Of a DNA stretch of 64,000 bases, positions 45,013-56,278 are shown piece after piece. Source of the stretch: Rutpela maculata (lineage: Eukaryota; Arthropoda; Insecta; Coleoptera; Cerambycidae); NCBI GenBank assembly GCA_936432065.2, contig OW386285.2, forward strand, positions 27,459,920-27,523,919, read 5' to 3'. A program made the translations under genes and the position numbers. A model generated the notes under the pieces. The model searched no databases and had not been told where the DNA came from. It was given only the letters and a program-made list of their open reading frames with translations. Position 1 is the first letter of the stretch, and each line of letters begins with the position of its first letter.

Positions 45013-46159
45013 TGAAAACTCCAGTTTTAAATAAATGAGCAGGATAGCCAGCATGACCCAGCTTTAAACGTATCAACGTTGTAATGTATTTTCTAGAACA
45101 GGAAAATTCGTCATGCCAAAATTTTTTCGGAATGTCATTATGAATTAAAATTTATCTAGTGGGGTTTGTGAAACAGATTTTTTTTCACAAAACCGACCAC
45201 TTATTTCTGGAATTTTTTTTTTTTCAACATTATCCGTCACTTATACATAGCTCTTCATTTAGGAGCTCACCTGAATTGGCACCTTCTTTAGCCAAAATAT
45301 GCACTTGTTAATTGTACTGTAGTCCAATATGTGCGTTCACCCAGGCAAAGTTAACATCCCTTCCCGAAGATTTTATTTGAGAAATTAATAAAACCGTAAA
45401 CGATCTGGTGCTATAAGAACAACTTTATCTTTTCTATATATTAATTTATCAACATTAGAGTAAGAACACTAATAGTCTTTGCAATAGTTCTACATTGAAC
45501 TAAGTATGTTATATAAACCATAGAAAAACAACAAGTAAAAATGATTACGATAATGAAGACGAATGAAAGGTTAACCAAGAAACAAAAGGAGGAAATAGAA
45601 AGGACATTTAGACGTACACAAGTATATTTTGATGCAATAACACAAACAGTTAGAACAGGGATATGATGGACAATAAAAGGAGGACGGGAATGGTAACAGA
45701 TGGAAGGAGAATAAAGAACAACATAGGAAAGTCGGATGTACTGTTCCCAGCACTGTCCACACTTCGTTAAATCTTATTTTTATCACCTTGTCATCTCTTC
45801 TAACCGCCTATGCATTGTAGTGGGAATAGGTACGCCCTTCTTTCGCTAATTTATCTGTTTTCTTTCTTGCGCTCGTTTATGTTAGGACTATATAAAACTA
45901 CATTCGCCGAATCTGTATATGGAATGAATGGACGGAAGGAGCACTGGAAACAGAAACAATGTAAACTATAAATAACCGAAATAGCAAAATGGGCATACTA
46001 GGGGAGTAAAAGTTCCACAATGTTGGAAAGTAAAACATGTATCAATGTAGAATAAAAATAAAAAGACGACAATTTCCTCGCTCATTTTTGGAGTAAAGAG
46101 GTGGAAGAAGTTCTCTTGGCGGCGGCCTCGTCAGATTAATGAAAAAGAGAGCCGAAAAC
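45013..46159. other. No gene seen; possible coding relic near 45553-45665
   Basis: A plus-strand frame (MKTNERLTKKQKEEIERTF, then RRTQVYFDAITQTV) looks protein-like for about 35 codons and then meets stops. It could be a decayed transposon or host exon. No domain is recognised. Confidence 0.25.
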
Positions 46160-46304
46160 CAGTGGCGGCTCGTGATATTGTGTGCAGAGGAGGCTTGATA
46201 TTTAAAAGACAATTAACTTGCAATATGATTACAATTTGTACATTTCCTCACCTCCTAGATATACTGCTAGAGGAGGCTCAGCTTCCTCTGACGAGCCGCC
46301 ACTG
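46160..46304. mobile_element. hAT-type MITE, 145 bp, with 8-bp target duplication
   Basis: Termini CAGTGGCGGCTCGT and ACGAGCCGCCACTG form a perfect 14-bp inverted repeat. The exact duplication CCGAAAAC flanks it (46152-46159 and 46305-46312). Same family as 3481-3636, and better preserved. Confidence 0.93.
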
Positions 46305-47933
46305 CCGAAAACCGAAAAATATGACGGCATAGAGCGAGGTATTTCATTATGCCTGTATCCTTCACAATCGCAGCTAATGCACTGACGAGGTCGAAGTTTG
46401 TGACTCTTCTGCTTCATTCTTTTCAGTTGATCTACATAGGTAGGTAAATTTTCACTATTGCCACAACGTAGGTATTATAATTATATAACAGTCTATTGCG
46501 TTTTTACTTCATTTAGGGCGTTGTTATGCCTTTTACTAGTGAAAAACAAAACTAGTTTATGTATTGAAATTTTAAGCTAAAATTAATTTCAATTTACCAC
46601 TGTATAAATTTTCGTGTCACGGTACATTTTAGAAGTGTACACGGCAGTCTGGTGTTTAAAAATTCCTTTGCTATTTTATTTTTTGTAGGATAATTTTCTT
46701 TTGGATGATTTGATGAACCTTAATTTAATACCTGAATTTAGTTCCTAGCCGAAGTACACAAGACACATATCTTTCATAGTTTCGCTGCGTGCCACCGTCA
46801 TCCTTAAGTGTCAATAAAGTAATCACATGAAAGCAGCGAATGGCCCACAGCTTAACAGTAATTTATTTCTAAAAGGCGTCACATTTTTTACGGGGCTATG
46901 TAGAAAGTGATCCACAGTACGTGATGGACCTGTGCCAAATACCAATGTGACACTTCAACTCCTTTAAAAGTTATCGTGTTTATACAAAAAACTCCACGGC
47001 AGACATACAAATAGATAGACCACAGACAGACCGGCGACACCTTCAAGGTATACTAGTGAGAGATCTAAAATTATGTTTGTATAAAAAACATCGTTCTTCT
47101 GCCACACCGACATTAGATATGCCAACCTGATAAAATAATGAATATAATAAATTGCATTCGCGTTTTTATGTCGATATAAAAAGTGCATATTTTCCCATAC
47201 ACATTCTTCAAATTGCATTGTTAAAGAATCATGCGATGGATAGTAACTTATTGTAATTCGTACATATGCTATTATTATGCTTAATGCCAGTAACAATGTA
47301 ACACTACTAAATTTTTAAGAATTAGGTTTCTTATTTCTACTTTCTAATATATATATATATTTTTTTTATTTATTTATTTATTACTGCAACATTTTTTTTA
47401 GTTTTACATTTTTGTGATATAGTTCTTGTGTTTATTATTATTACAATTACATGTGTTATGACACCCGAGGAGACCTCGTGTTGTGTTTAGCAGTATTTAA
47501 TTTTTGTTCATACTTATTTATCTTTGTCTATTTAGTTGAATTTTCTAAAAAATATATCTATATTCCAATTCATAGGCATATAACTGTTAAATAAAGTGAA
47601 ACAGGAAGACAATGACAATAGATAATAAATTTATACTTAAATGTTGCCTTGATTATTTACAAAGGTTGGTAGTTGTTTTTGGGGGAAGGATTTGTTTTAT
47701 TAATGGAGTCAAATTAAGCACCAAAATAGGTTAATAAGGAATTCTCTAGCTACAGCAATTTTATTGTTTTGAATTGTTGTAGGTATAATAACAAGTGCTC
47801 TGAGCAATTTTTTCCAAAATCCGTCCATTGCTTCTTGTAGAATTTTAACAATGTATTTTTCAACACATACATTTTCTGCTATTTTTCCTATTATCTCATG
47901 TCACAGTAATCGTATCGCAATAATAAAAATACC
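46305..47933. other. No gene seen
   Basis: AT-rich; (AT)n and (TTTA)n runs at 47346-47392. The 110-codon minus frame at 46964-47296 has no recognisable motif. Confidence 0.35.
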
Positions 47934-50900
47934 AAACTGTTCGCTATAAAATTATGAATAATACTAGGCATATTAAGAAACTTCTTGATAATTTGTAAAT
48001 TTGCTAAAAAATAAAAACCACCAAAAATTCCCATTTTTTTAACAGTTTAATAAATATGATGTAATAATTCATCAATTTTAACGAAAGTTGGTGTAACCAT
48101 GCGCTTTATTGAACTAAACCTCCGTGCCAAATTTTAGATCAAAATATTTATTCAAACAGCTGAAAATCAACAATAATTTCGAAATTTCCATCGCATTTTG
48201 TTTAAGTGCATCGACTCGTAGTGGGACAATTTTTCTTTTAAAATGTAGGTTTTTACATATACTTTACGGTGTTGTTTAGAAAGAAAAAAAAATTAAATTT
48301 AAACCAATTTTTTGGAATTTAATTGTAATTATGGATATTGCACTTATAAACAATTTTTAATAACTACGTGATTTTTTTGTGAAACCAAAAACGATAAGCG
48401 AATTATGAAAGTACATGAAATAACCAACGTAAAAAAAATAATGATGTTCTACTTGCACTTGAATCCGTGATACGTTAGTTTTTGCGTTTCAGTCGATTAA
48501 TAAGTAAACATATTGATATTTTTTCTTGAAATTTGCGCATATTGTTCTAAAATGATTATATTTCTTTCTTTGCTAGTTGAAAATTATCCACAGCTAAAGC
48601 TTTTTAAATTACATCCCATAAAGCACCATTTAGGACATAACGCACGTTCGAAAAATAAATTATCTCCCCACTCCCTGAATATTGTAACTAGGCAACTAAT
48701 TTGATTAATGGTATACATCACTCCATTTTCATCATAACGAGTCTTTTTTTTAACATTTTTAGTCCTTTTCGTATATTCTGATTCTTTTATTTAACAAAAT
48801 ATAGTTTGTTAAGTTTTTATTCATCAAAAATTCAACAATCTATTATTTTATAATGTTTTTGGCTTTTGTCATATCCGATTTTCCGTTTCTTTTTAAAATG
48901 TTTGTGTTTTGTGTTTATTTTCAATTTTTAGTGTATTGTAACGTAAAATAATTTGTTTAGCAGTTATTTAATTAAAATGCATTGGAAATTTTAATCTAGG
49001 TAGATTATTACTATGTTTAATTAAATAATAATTCAAGACAATATTGATTATTTGCGAATCTATGAATTTCAAAGTACGAAAAACACAGAGCGTATGTGCA
49101 GACTGCAAAGAAATTGTTGTGCAGAGATTTCGTTCACAGAATCTCTGAAACCTGCTGATCCTCAACATAAATTTTTGTCAAACAGTAGAAATAAAGAAAA
49201 TTTTATTTCAATGCTGGCTAAACAATTAAATAGCTATAAAATTATTTATTGCAAAGAAGACGCAGATAGAGACATCATTCAGACTGCGATTTCTAAAAAT
49301 ATGTAACCAACAATGTAATAATTGTAGGTGAAGATGTCGATTTAATAATTATTTTGACACAGCTCGCTGTAATAATAGAAGACAATATTTCTATAAACCA
49401 ATGATAGGCAACGTATGTGACAAGTATTTTGCGGATGGGATACAACTTCTGCCTTTTCAAGAATTGGGAAAAAAAATTTATTAGTATACTTATGAAATAT
49501 CCATTCTTACAAAAAGATGTGCAAGTTTTTTACGATCGACAAGCTACAAAGGCAATGATATTTGCTGCTGGCATAAGTTGTGTCGTAGCACTGTATGGCT
49601 CAGATCCAATGAAAAACACATCTTTACACGTTCTGCGTTTTGAATATTTTAAAAAATGCATTTCAAAAACATCATGTAAATTATCTGTTCTCCCACCAAC
49701 CGAAGATGCTGCAAACGAGCATTCATTGAGGGTGTATTTTCAAATACAGAAATGGTTAGGATTTGCAGATAAAAATCCTGAAGAGTATGGTTGGAAAGAT
49801 ACTATAAATGGATTAATGCCAGTGACAACAACAAAAAATCCTTTGCCAGATAATTTATTGAAGACTATTTGCTGTATGTGTAAATCGGGTTGCAAAACAA
49901 AACTTTGTTGATGTAAAAGGGTAGGGATTAAATGCACAAATTTGTGTCATTTTTGTAATGGATTAAATTGCAACAACTGTTCTGAAATAACACTGAAACA
50001 AACTGAGGACGAACTTGACGACGATGAAGACGATGTTTTATCGATTTCTGAAATGTAAACAGATGAAGTAGACTTTAAAAATTCATTTGTTACAGCGGAA
50101 GACATTGACAACAACGAAGTAAGCAATGTTTCGGAAAGTGAGGATGATTTTCAAATTGATAGTGAAGAAAGCTCCGTCGATGAAGATGAATCAGATGATT
50201 CAGATTTTGTTTTTAAAAAAAGGAAACTAAAATAATATTTGTAGGGAAATTAAAGAATATTTCTATTATTCTTCTGTACCACTGCATTACATCTCTATCA
50301 ACCTTCCCTTACATATGAAATAAATAGTACGGCCAGGCCGAATTTACTTTCTCAACTGACTTTCAAATTATTTGTTTATCAGTAAATAACCTTTATGTGA
50401 ATTTCACGGAAAAACCCAATAATAGTATCTTGTTAGATCAATTTATAAAATCGTTAAAGACGTTTTCTAGAAAATCGTTTTTCCATATGAGATATCATTC
50501 GCAGCACTACAAGGCTCAAAATTGGGACGACTATACTGTTCCTACTATATGTTAATTAGCTCGCATATTATATAATAGTACTTTAGAAAACATGTTTGTT
50601 GATCAATTTACTCTAGTTCACCATTGAATATTGTATAATGTCTGAAATAATTGTGTGATGATGACAATATTCTGTACAACATTATGTAATTTTTGGAAGA
50701 CTGTAATATGTAAAGAGTAACAATACAGCTTTTAATTGTTTTTCTTCACATAATAAATATTGCATAAATAGCACATAAAACATGTATATTGTGTATTTGC
50801 TTCATATTAATATTAAGTAAATTAGATTATTGATTTAACTGACTATGGCCATATGTCTTATTAAATTTTTTATACTTATATATTTAAATTATAATTTATT

Positions 50901-52164
50901 ATTTAAATTACTATTGACATTATCTTGTACAGCAACCCGTAAATAAATGATCTATGTATGTTGATTTATTGGTGAATAAAAAATAAATAAATAGGTATAC
51001 CAATTAAAAGTAATCACGTTAATTTCATAAACAGAATATATTTTAAGTATCATTTATGCAAATGTTGTCTTCAATTTTCTTTATATTCAGATATCATCCA
51101 GTCTGGTCCCACAAAATAAATATTATAAAACTAAAATTTCCAATGCATTTTAATTAAATAACTGCTAAACAAATTATTTTACGTTACAATACACTAAAAA
51201 TTGAAAATAAACACAAAACACAAACATTTTAAAAAGAAACGGAAAATCAGATATGACAAAAGCCAAAAACATTATAAAATAATAAAGATTGTTGAATTTT
51301 TGATGAATAAAAACCTAACAAATTATATTTTGTTAAATAAAAGAATCAGAATATACGAAAAAGACTAAAAATGTTAAAAAAAAGACTCGTTATGAATGGA
51401 GTGATGTATACCATTAATTAAGTTAGTTGCCTAGTTACAATATTCAGGGAGTGGGGAGATATTTTTTTTTTCGAACGTGCGTTATGTCCTAAATGGTGCT
51501 TTATGGGATGTAATTTAAAAAGCTTTAGTTGTGGATAATTTTCAACTAGCAGAGAAAGAAATATAATCATTTTGGAACAATATTTCAAGAAAAAAATATC
51601 AATATGTTTACTTATTAATCGACTGAAATCGACTGAAACGCAAAAACTAACGTATCACGGATTCAAGTGCAAGTAGAACATCATTCTTTTTTAAAACGTT
51701 GGTTATTTCATGTACTTTCATATTTCGCTTATCGTTTTTGGTTTCACAAAAAAAATCGTAGTTATTCAAAATTGTTTATACGTGCAATATCCATAATTAC
51801 AATTAAATTCCAAAAAATTGGTTTAAATTTAAATTTTTTTTCTTTCTAAACAACACCGTAAAGTATAAGTAAAAGCCTACATTTTAAAAGAAAAATTGTC
51901 CCACTACGAGTCGATGCACTTAAACAAAATGCGATGGAAATTTAGAAATTATTGTTGATTTTCAGCATATTTTGATCTAAAATTTGGCACGGAGGTTTAG
52001 TTCAATAAAGCGCATGGTTACACCAACTTTCGTTAAAATTGATGAATTATTACATCATATTTCTTAAACTGTTAAAAAATGGGAATTTTTGGTGGTTTTT
52101 ATTTTTTTGCAAATTTACAAATTATCAAGAAGTTTCTTATTCATAATTTTATAGCGAACAGTTT
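47934..52164 (+). mobile_element. Transposon with about 1.05-kb inverted repeats, carrying a broken nuclease-like/CXC gene
   Basis: The left arm 47934-48996 and right arm 51130-52164 are highly similar inverted copies; the ends read AAACTGTTCGCTATAAAATT. The 2.1-kb middle holds the pseudogene at 49052-50235 and an AT-rich downstream region. The right end touches the left end of a compound foldback (52164), so a target duplication cannot be read. The terminal sequences differ from those of the 29.2-32.25-kb element, so they are different families with related proteins. Confidence 0.8.
49052..50235 (+). pseudogene. PIN/FEN1-like nuclease with CXC domain, full-length but disrupted
   Basis: Read through several frameshifts the product runs: KFLSNSRNKENFISMLAKQL, then EDADRDIIQTAISKN (49200-49300); VIIVGEDVDLIIILTQL after a shift (about 49319-49370); FYKPMIGNVCDKYF (about 49390-49430); a GWDTTSAFSRIGKKNL stretch (about 49432-49480); MKYPFLQKDVQVFYDRQATK and VVALYGSDPMKNTSLH; LPPTEDAANEHSLRVYFQIQ; and a cysteine block CCMCKSGCKTKLC then CKRVGIKCTNLCHFCNGLNC, followed by a long acidic tail ending FKKRKLK. 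In-frame stops occur within the CXC block (TGA near 49909) and the tail (TAA near 50056). About 15-20 residues present in the 30-kb homologue are deleted before GWDTT. It supplies the N-terminal part missing from that homologue. The acidic positions fit a PIN-type nuclease; inference. Confidence 0.72.
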
Positions 52165-53358
52165 AGTCCAATCAATGAATGCCCAAAAGGGGATTCTAGA
52201 GAACATTTTGGAGGGGAGAATTTTTCTCCTCAGGGATGTGTTGGAGGTAGTCAGGAGGTAAACATACTAAAAGTCCCCGCCCCTAGCCCCGCCGCTTCAG
52301 GAGGGAGGGGGGTGGAAAGGTTCCTTTTTTCGATTCTTCGCTTATAACTCGGAAACGATGCGTCGTATGGGAAAAGATAATCTATGCAAAATTAAACGTA
52401 ATTAAATTTCCCACAAGAATGTTTATATTCATTTTCTTCCTATGTGTTATATTTTACGAGATATTCGCCAGCGAAAATCGAAAATTAATAGAAAAAAGTC
52501 AATTGTGTACCTTGAATATTTCCATCAAAGCGATTTACCGTGGTCTGCTAATAATTCACAGTCACAAAACAATCTTTATTTTACAACACTCGACGTATTT
52601 ACTAACGTAATATTTTGTCGAAGTCTAGACATTTCCTTAAATATACAGTGTGACTCACTTAAAATGAAGATACCCTTATAACTTTTTCATTTTGTTTCCG
52701 ATTTGAATCAAATTTTACTCAAGTATAGAACAAATTAGGATCTACTTATGACCAGAAAATCATCCACCTGCTATAAAGGCAAATCCACCTGCGGTACCAA
52801 AATATGCTGAAAAAAAAAACATTTTGAATGTTAGAAATTCTAAAAAATGCATCCAATCGGCGCCACAAACGTACATACACCAAAATTTGATTTGATTATT
52901 GATGGGGGATATCTCATACACAAGCTCATCCGGCAAAGGGAGTCCTCAGTTTCCGCAATTTGTGGTGGCTACGTAAAATTCGTCGTTCATGAGATTAAAA
53001 ATCAATATGATTTTTAATCTTTTTCCTCATATTTTGATACCGCAGGTAGCTTTGCCATTATAGCAGGTGAATGATTTTCTGGTCATAAGTAGATCCTAAT
53101 TTGTTCTATATTTGAGTAAAATTTGATTCAAATCGGAAACAAAATGAAAAAGTTATAAGGGTATCTTCATTTTAAGTGAGTCACACTGTATATTAGAGGA
53201 AATGTCTAGACTTCGATAAAATATTACGTTAGTAATTACGTTGAGTGTTGTAAAATAAAGATTGTTTTGTGACTGATTTATTAGCAGACCACAGTAAACC
53301 GCTTTGATAGAAATATTCAAGGTACACAATTGATTTTTTTTTATTAATTATCGATTTT
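52164..53358. mobile_element. Compound foldback element, copy 2 (right arm truncated)
   Basis: Matches 13796-15294 from TAGTCCAATCAATGAATG through the nested inner element (52646-53188) but stops at TCGATTTT (53351-53358), losing the last 330 bp or so of the right arm. The next base belongs to a repeat-family M copy. The presence of the inner element at the same site in both copies shows that the compound has moved or been duplicated as a unit. Confidence 0.85.
52646..53188. mobile_element. Inner CAGTGTGACTCA MITE, second copy
   Basis: Same termini, TA-bounded position and interior as 14278-14822. No coding capacity. Confidence 0.8.
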
Positions 53359-53716
53359 GTAAATTTGGGGAAAATAAAATTTTGACATTAGCCACCCCCA
53401 CTACCACCCCCCCACTACCACTCCCCACCCCATTATTAAAGGGGATGGAAAAAAAAGTGATTTAGAGTGTGTACAAGAACCAGAAACCTCAAAATATTTT
53501 TTACTTCATCCACCCCCACTACCACCCTCTATCGCTACCCCCGCCCCACTACCGATGTGGGGTATGGTTTTATGGATTTTTGGGGTAGAGGATTTCAAAT
53601 ATCATATTATTAAAGTTCCATAAATAATTATTTCCACATACAAAATTTTTTCGTTGTGAGTGACTTGGATAGAAAATCTGGATGTGGAAGTAGTGATTCC
53701 TTGGGCAGCGGTTTTT
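53359..53716 (-). mobile_element. Repeat family M, copy C (truncated)
   Basis: Contains the CCACCCCCACTACCACC tracts, TTTATGGATTTTTGGGGTAG and the CTGGATGTGGAAGTAGTGAT ... GCAGCGGTTTTT end, read on the minus strand as the standard AAAAACCGCTGCC terminus. Its distal part is missing at the junction with the foldback copy, and its CCGCTG end sits in a minus-strand LINE fragment. Confidence 0.8.
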
Positions 53717-53998
53717 AATAGTTGTGGTGTTAAGAATGTAACTATTCGTTTCTGTATCTATAAGAATGGGTTCTGTCGTTTGGGGCAATCCTGCCTTCGT
53801 TGAGGAAAAGGACATACATTTAGTTTCTGCTATATTTAAGTTTAAAGAATTTATATCTAGCCAATTTTTAATATTACTTATTGCCGCTGCCGCATTTTGT
53901 CGCGCTAAACTTCACGTCTCTCCCGAACATATTAATACAGAATCGTCTGCACACGATATGATATCGCATCCAAAGTTCTTGTCTAAAATTGACACACG
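53717..53998 (-). pseudogene. LINE reverse-transcriptase fragment, minus strand
   Basis: The minus strand reads RVSILDKNFGCDIISCADDS, then VLICSGET, a TGA stop, SLARQNAAAAISNIKNWLDI and NSLNLNIAETKCMSFS. This is motif C and the following region of a LINE reverse transcriptase (an ADD pair where YADD or FADD is usual). The in-frame stop replaces what is usually a tryptophan. The plus-strand frame over the same DNA (53766-54092) is a shadow. It is interrupted at its 3' side by M copy C. Confidence 0.8.
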
Positions 53999-54861
53999 CT
54001 GTATTGTAAATTTTAACTTGCACGGTTCCTGTTACCCTTCCTCTCTGCCTACGTCACGGACGAAGAGTCTTAAGTGTAGTCGGCAGCACTGATATCTAAT
54101 AAACATGTTGACGCTCCTTAAAGACAACTCCAGTACCTTATGTGAATTATTTGTTAATACAGGTGTTCCCCAAGGATCAATTCTTGGGCCTCTTTTGTAT
54201 AATATATATACCCTTGATTTTAAAAACTCCATTGAGCGCTGTGACATTAACATGTATGCCGATGACACACTATTACGAAACTCCTTTTTAACTGATCATG
54301 TTGTTGTAGCAGTTGACCAGATCAATGAAGATTTAAATAAAATCGTCAGGACCTCTGAAAGTCACAATCTTACGATTAATGCAAAAAAAATCTGTTTTTT
54401 TGGGAGCAAGAAAAATAAAAATAAACTACAAAATATGACAAAAACCATTAAAATTAAAAATATTGCTCTTGACGAAAAAAGTATTGCAAGAAAAGGCTTG
54501 GCAATGGACGATAAATTAAAATTTGGCGAGCATATTATAGTTGCCTACACACTTGTTATACGTGTAAAAAATGTCTGCGTCTTTGGTGGTACGATGTGGT
54601 GTGTTTGATGGTTAAAGGCGACGGCATTTTTTGAGTACCTGGTAAGTTTGTTGTGAATTATGATAATTTAATGCGTATCTCCTGTGCCATGCTGAAATTC
54701 TTGTATAACTTTAGAGACTTTTTTTCGATAAAACTAAAAGCATTATTATGTGATACGTTTCTAGGTCCAATTATTCTGATGTCGTGTACGGGCCAGCTCT
54801 GGAAAAACATTTAGTCAATAAAATAGAAAAAGTACAAAAAGCCTGTCTTCGTTTTATTTAC

Positions 54862-55556
54862 AAAAAACCGCTGCCCAAGGAATCACTACTTCCACATCCA
54901 GATTTGTTATCTAAGTCACTCACAACGAAAAAAATTTGTATGTGGAAATAATTGTTTATGGGACTTTAATAATATAATATTTGAAATCCTCTACCCCAAA
55001 AACCCATAAAATGATACCCCACATCGGTAGCGGGGTGGGGGTGGTGATAGGGGGTGGATGAAGTAAAAAAACATTTTGAGGTTTCTGGTTCTGGTTCTTG
55101 TACACACCCTAAATCACAATTTTTTTCATCCCCTTTAATAATGAGGTGGGGGTGGTAATGGGGGTGGCTAATGCCAAAATTTTTTTTGAGACCTCAGCTT
55201 CTCCTGTATATACTAAATACCAATTTTATGGACTCTTACCTGCTTGATTTACCTATTTTCTCCAAATTTACCCCAATTTACGCCCCAACCCTTCGACGGA
55301 ACAAGATGAAAATACAATCTAGTTCTAGATCTCGTTAAAGTACATATGCATACCAAATTTCAAGTCAATATCTCAAGCGGTTTCAGAATAAACGTGCGCA
55401 CAAAAAAAGTTACAGACAGACAGACCGACAGACAGAAATTTTTTTTCGCTCTAACTTAAAATCTCGACGTTACGTGACATTATAAGCCTATTTGAACAAT
55501 AAAAAATTAAAAAAAAATTTTTGTCGTTACTATACTTCCACTGGATTTGGAAGTAA
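54862..55556 (+). mobile_element. Repeat family M, copy D (full length)
   Basis: Starts AAAAAACCGCTGCCCAAGGA directly after the LINE reading LRFIY and ends CTGGATTTGGAAGTAA. This is the best copy for defining both ends. It contains CGACAGACAGAAATT and the GGGGTGGGGGTGGTGATAGG tract. Confidence 0.82.
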
Positions 55557-55758
55557 TTAGGAAATTTGATTCGGTGTCATATAAATTAAATGAGTTAGTT
55601 GACTTAACCTTTATACGGCAACATTTGTCCACAAAATAATAATAACAGCAAAGACTAAATATTAAAAATAAATTACTCCCTCGATACTACTTCCTTTGAA
55701 TATAAATATAAAAATATTATTAAAAAATAAATATCTTGTATTTCTGCTTACATCATTG

Positions 55759-56121
55759 TTATAAAATATTATTTTGGGTATTCAGCAGAATATATAGAAA
55801 GAATGGTTATTTTCTTGTTTATCGTATTGAATGGAATATCCTCTAGGTAGGGCTAGAGATGCTTGAAAGATTTCCTCTTAAGGGTGGATTTCTGACAATA
55901 TATTGGCATGATCAGACTTAGATCTTCAATATATAGAAAGAATGGTTATTTTCTTGTTTTTCATATTGAATGTTAAATGTATAAAGAAATTGACAAGTTT
56001 GTTTGTAAGAGGACTACTCGTTGATATTCTAGCTTGATCAGATTTAGATCAATAATATATGAAAGGAACGAATGATTTCTTTGACAGTTATCTGCTGAAT
56101 ACCCAAAATAATATTTTATAA
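55759..56121. mobile_element. MITE, 363 bp, with a perfect 31-bp inverted repeat
   Basis: The terminal 31 bases (55759-55789 and 56091-56121) are exactly complementary, from TTATAAAATATTATTTTGGG inwards to CAGCAGA. TTATAA stands at both outer ends, as expected if a TTAA- or TTATAA-targeting enzyme was involved. The interior has a direct repeat of about 45 bp (ATATAGAAAGAATGGTTATT at about 55792 and 55932) and repeated GATCAGA-TTAGATC words. It lies inside the LINE. Confidence 0.85.
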
Positions 56122-56278
56122 AAATATTATGTTCTCAATTTTAGAATCGCATATTTTAAAAAATCCTTTATATACGCAGCGTGCCACCTCAATAATAATA
56201 TACCCGAAAATTTTAAGGCGCTGTCTAATTCAAGATTTAAAAAAGCCATAAGCCATTATCTATCACAAGATTTTTAAA

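Larger units (their letters stand above)
54105..56278 (+). pseudogene. LINE ORF2 remnant, interrupted by two MITE-type insertions
   Basis: 54105-54600 reads ELFVNTGVPQGSILGPLLYN (motif B) and INMYADDTLL (motif C) and INEDLNKIV. After frame changes, 54790-54861 reads VVYGPALEKHLVNKIEKVQK and ACLRFIY. M copy D (54862-55556) and a 363-bp MITE (55759-56121) interrupt it; 55557-55758 reads KFDSVSYKLNELVDLTFIRQ with stops beyond. 56134-56278 reads RIAYFKKSFIYAACHLNNNI, PENFKAL and KKAISHYLSQDF, the usual C-terminal end, with its stop at 56276-56278. The 5' half is missing. Confidence 0.82.

Noticed and set aside
52419..52681. Two overlapping frames in the foldback arm
   Set aside because: The same text occurs at 14074-14313 in the other copy as arm sequence; no transposase motif.
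53766..54092. 108-codon plus-strand frame
   Set aside because: The minus strand of the same DNA carries a reverse-transcriptase motif C region, so this is a shadow.
54862..55556. Repeat M as a canonical Helitron
   Set aside because: No 5' TC or 3' CTRR end next to the hairpin was seen, so I leave its class open.
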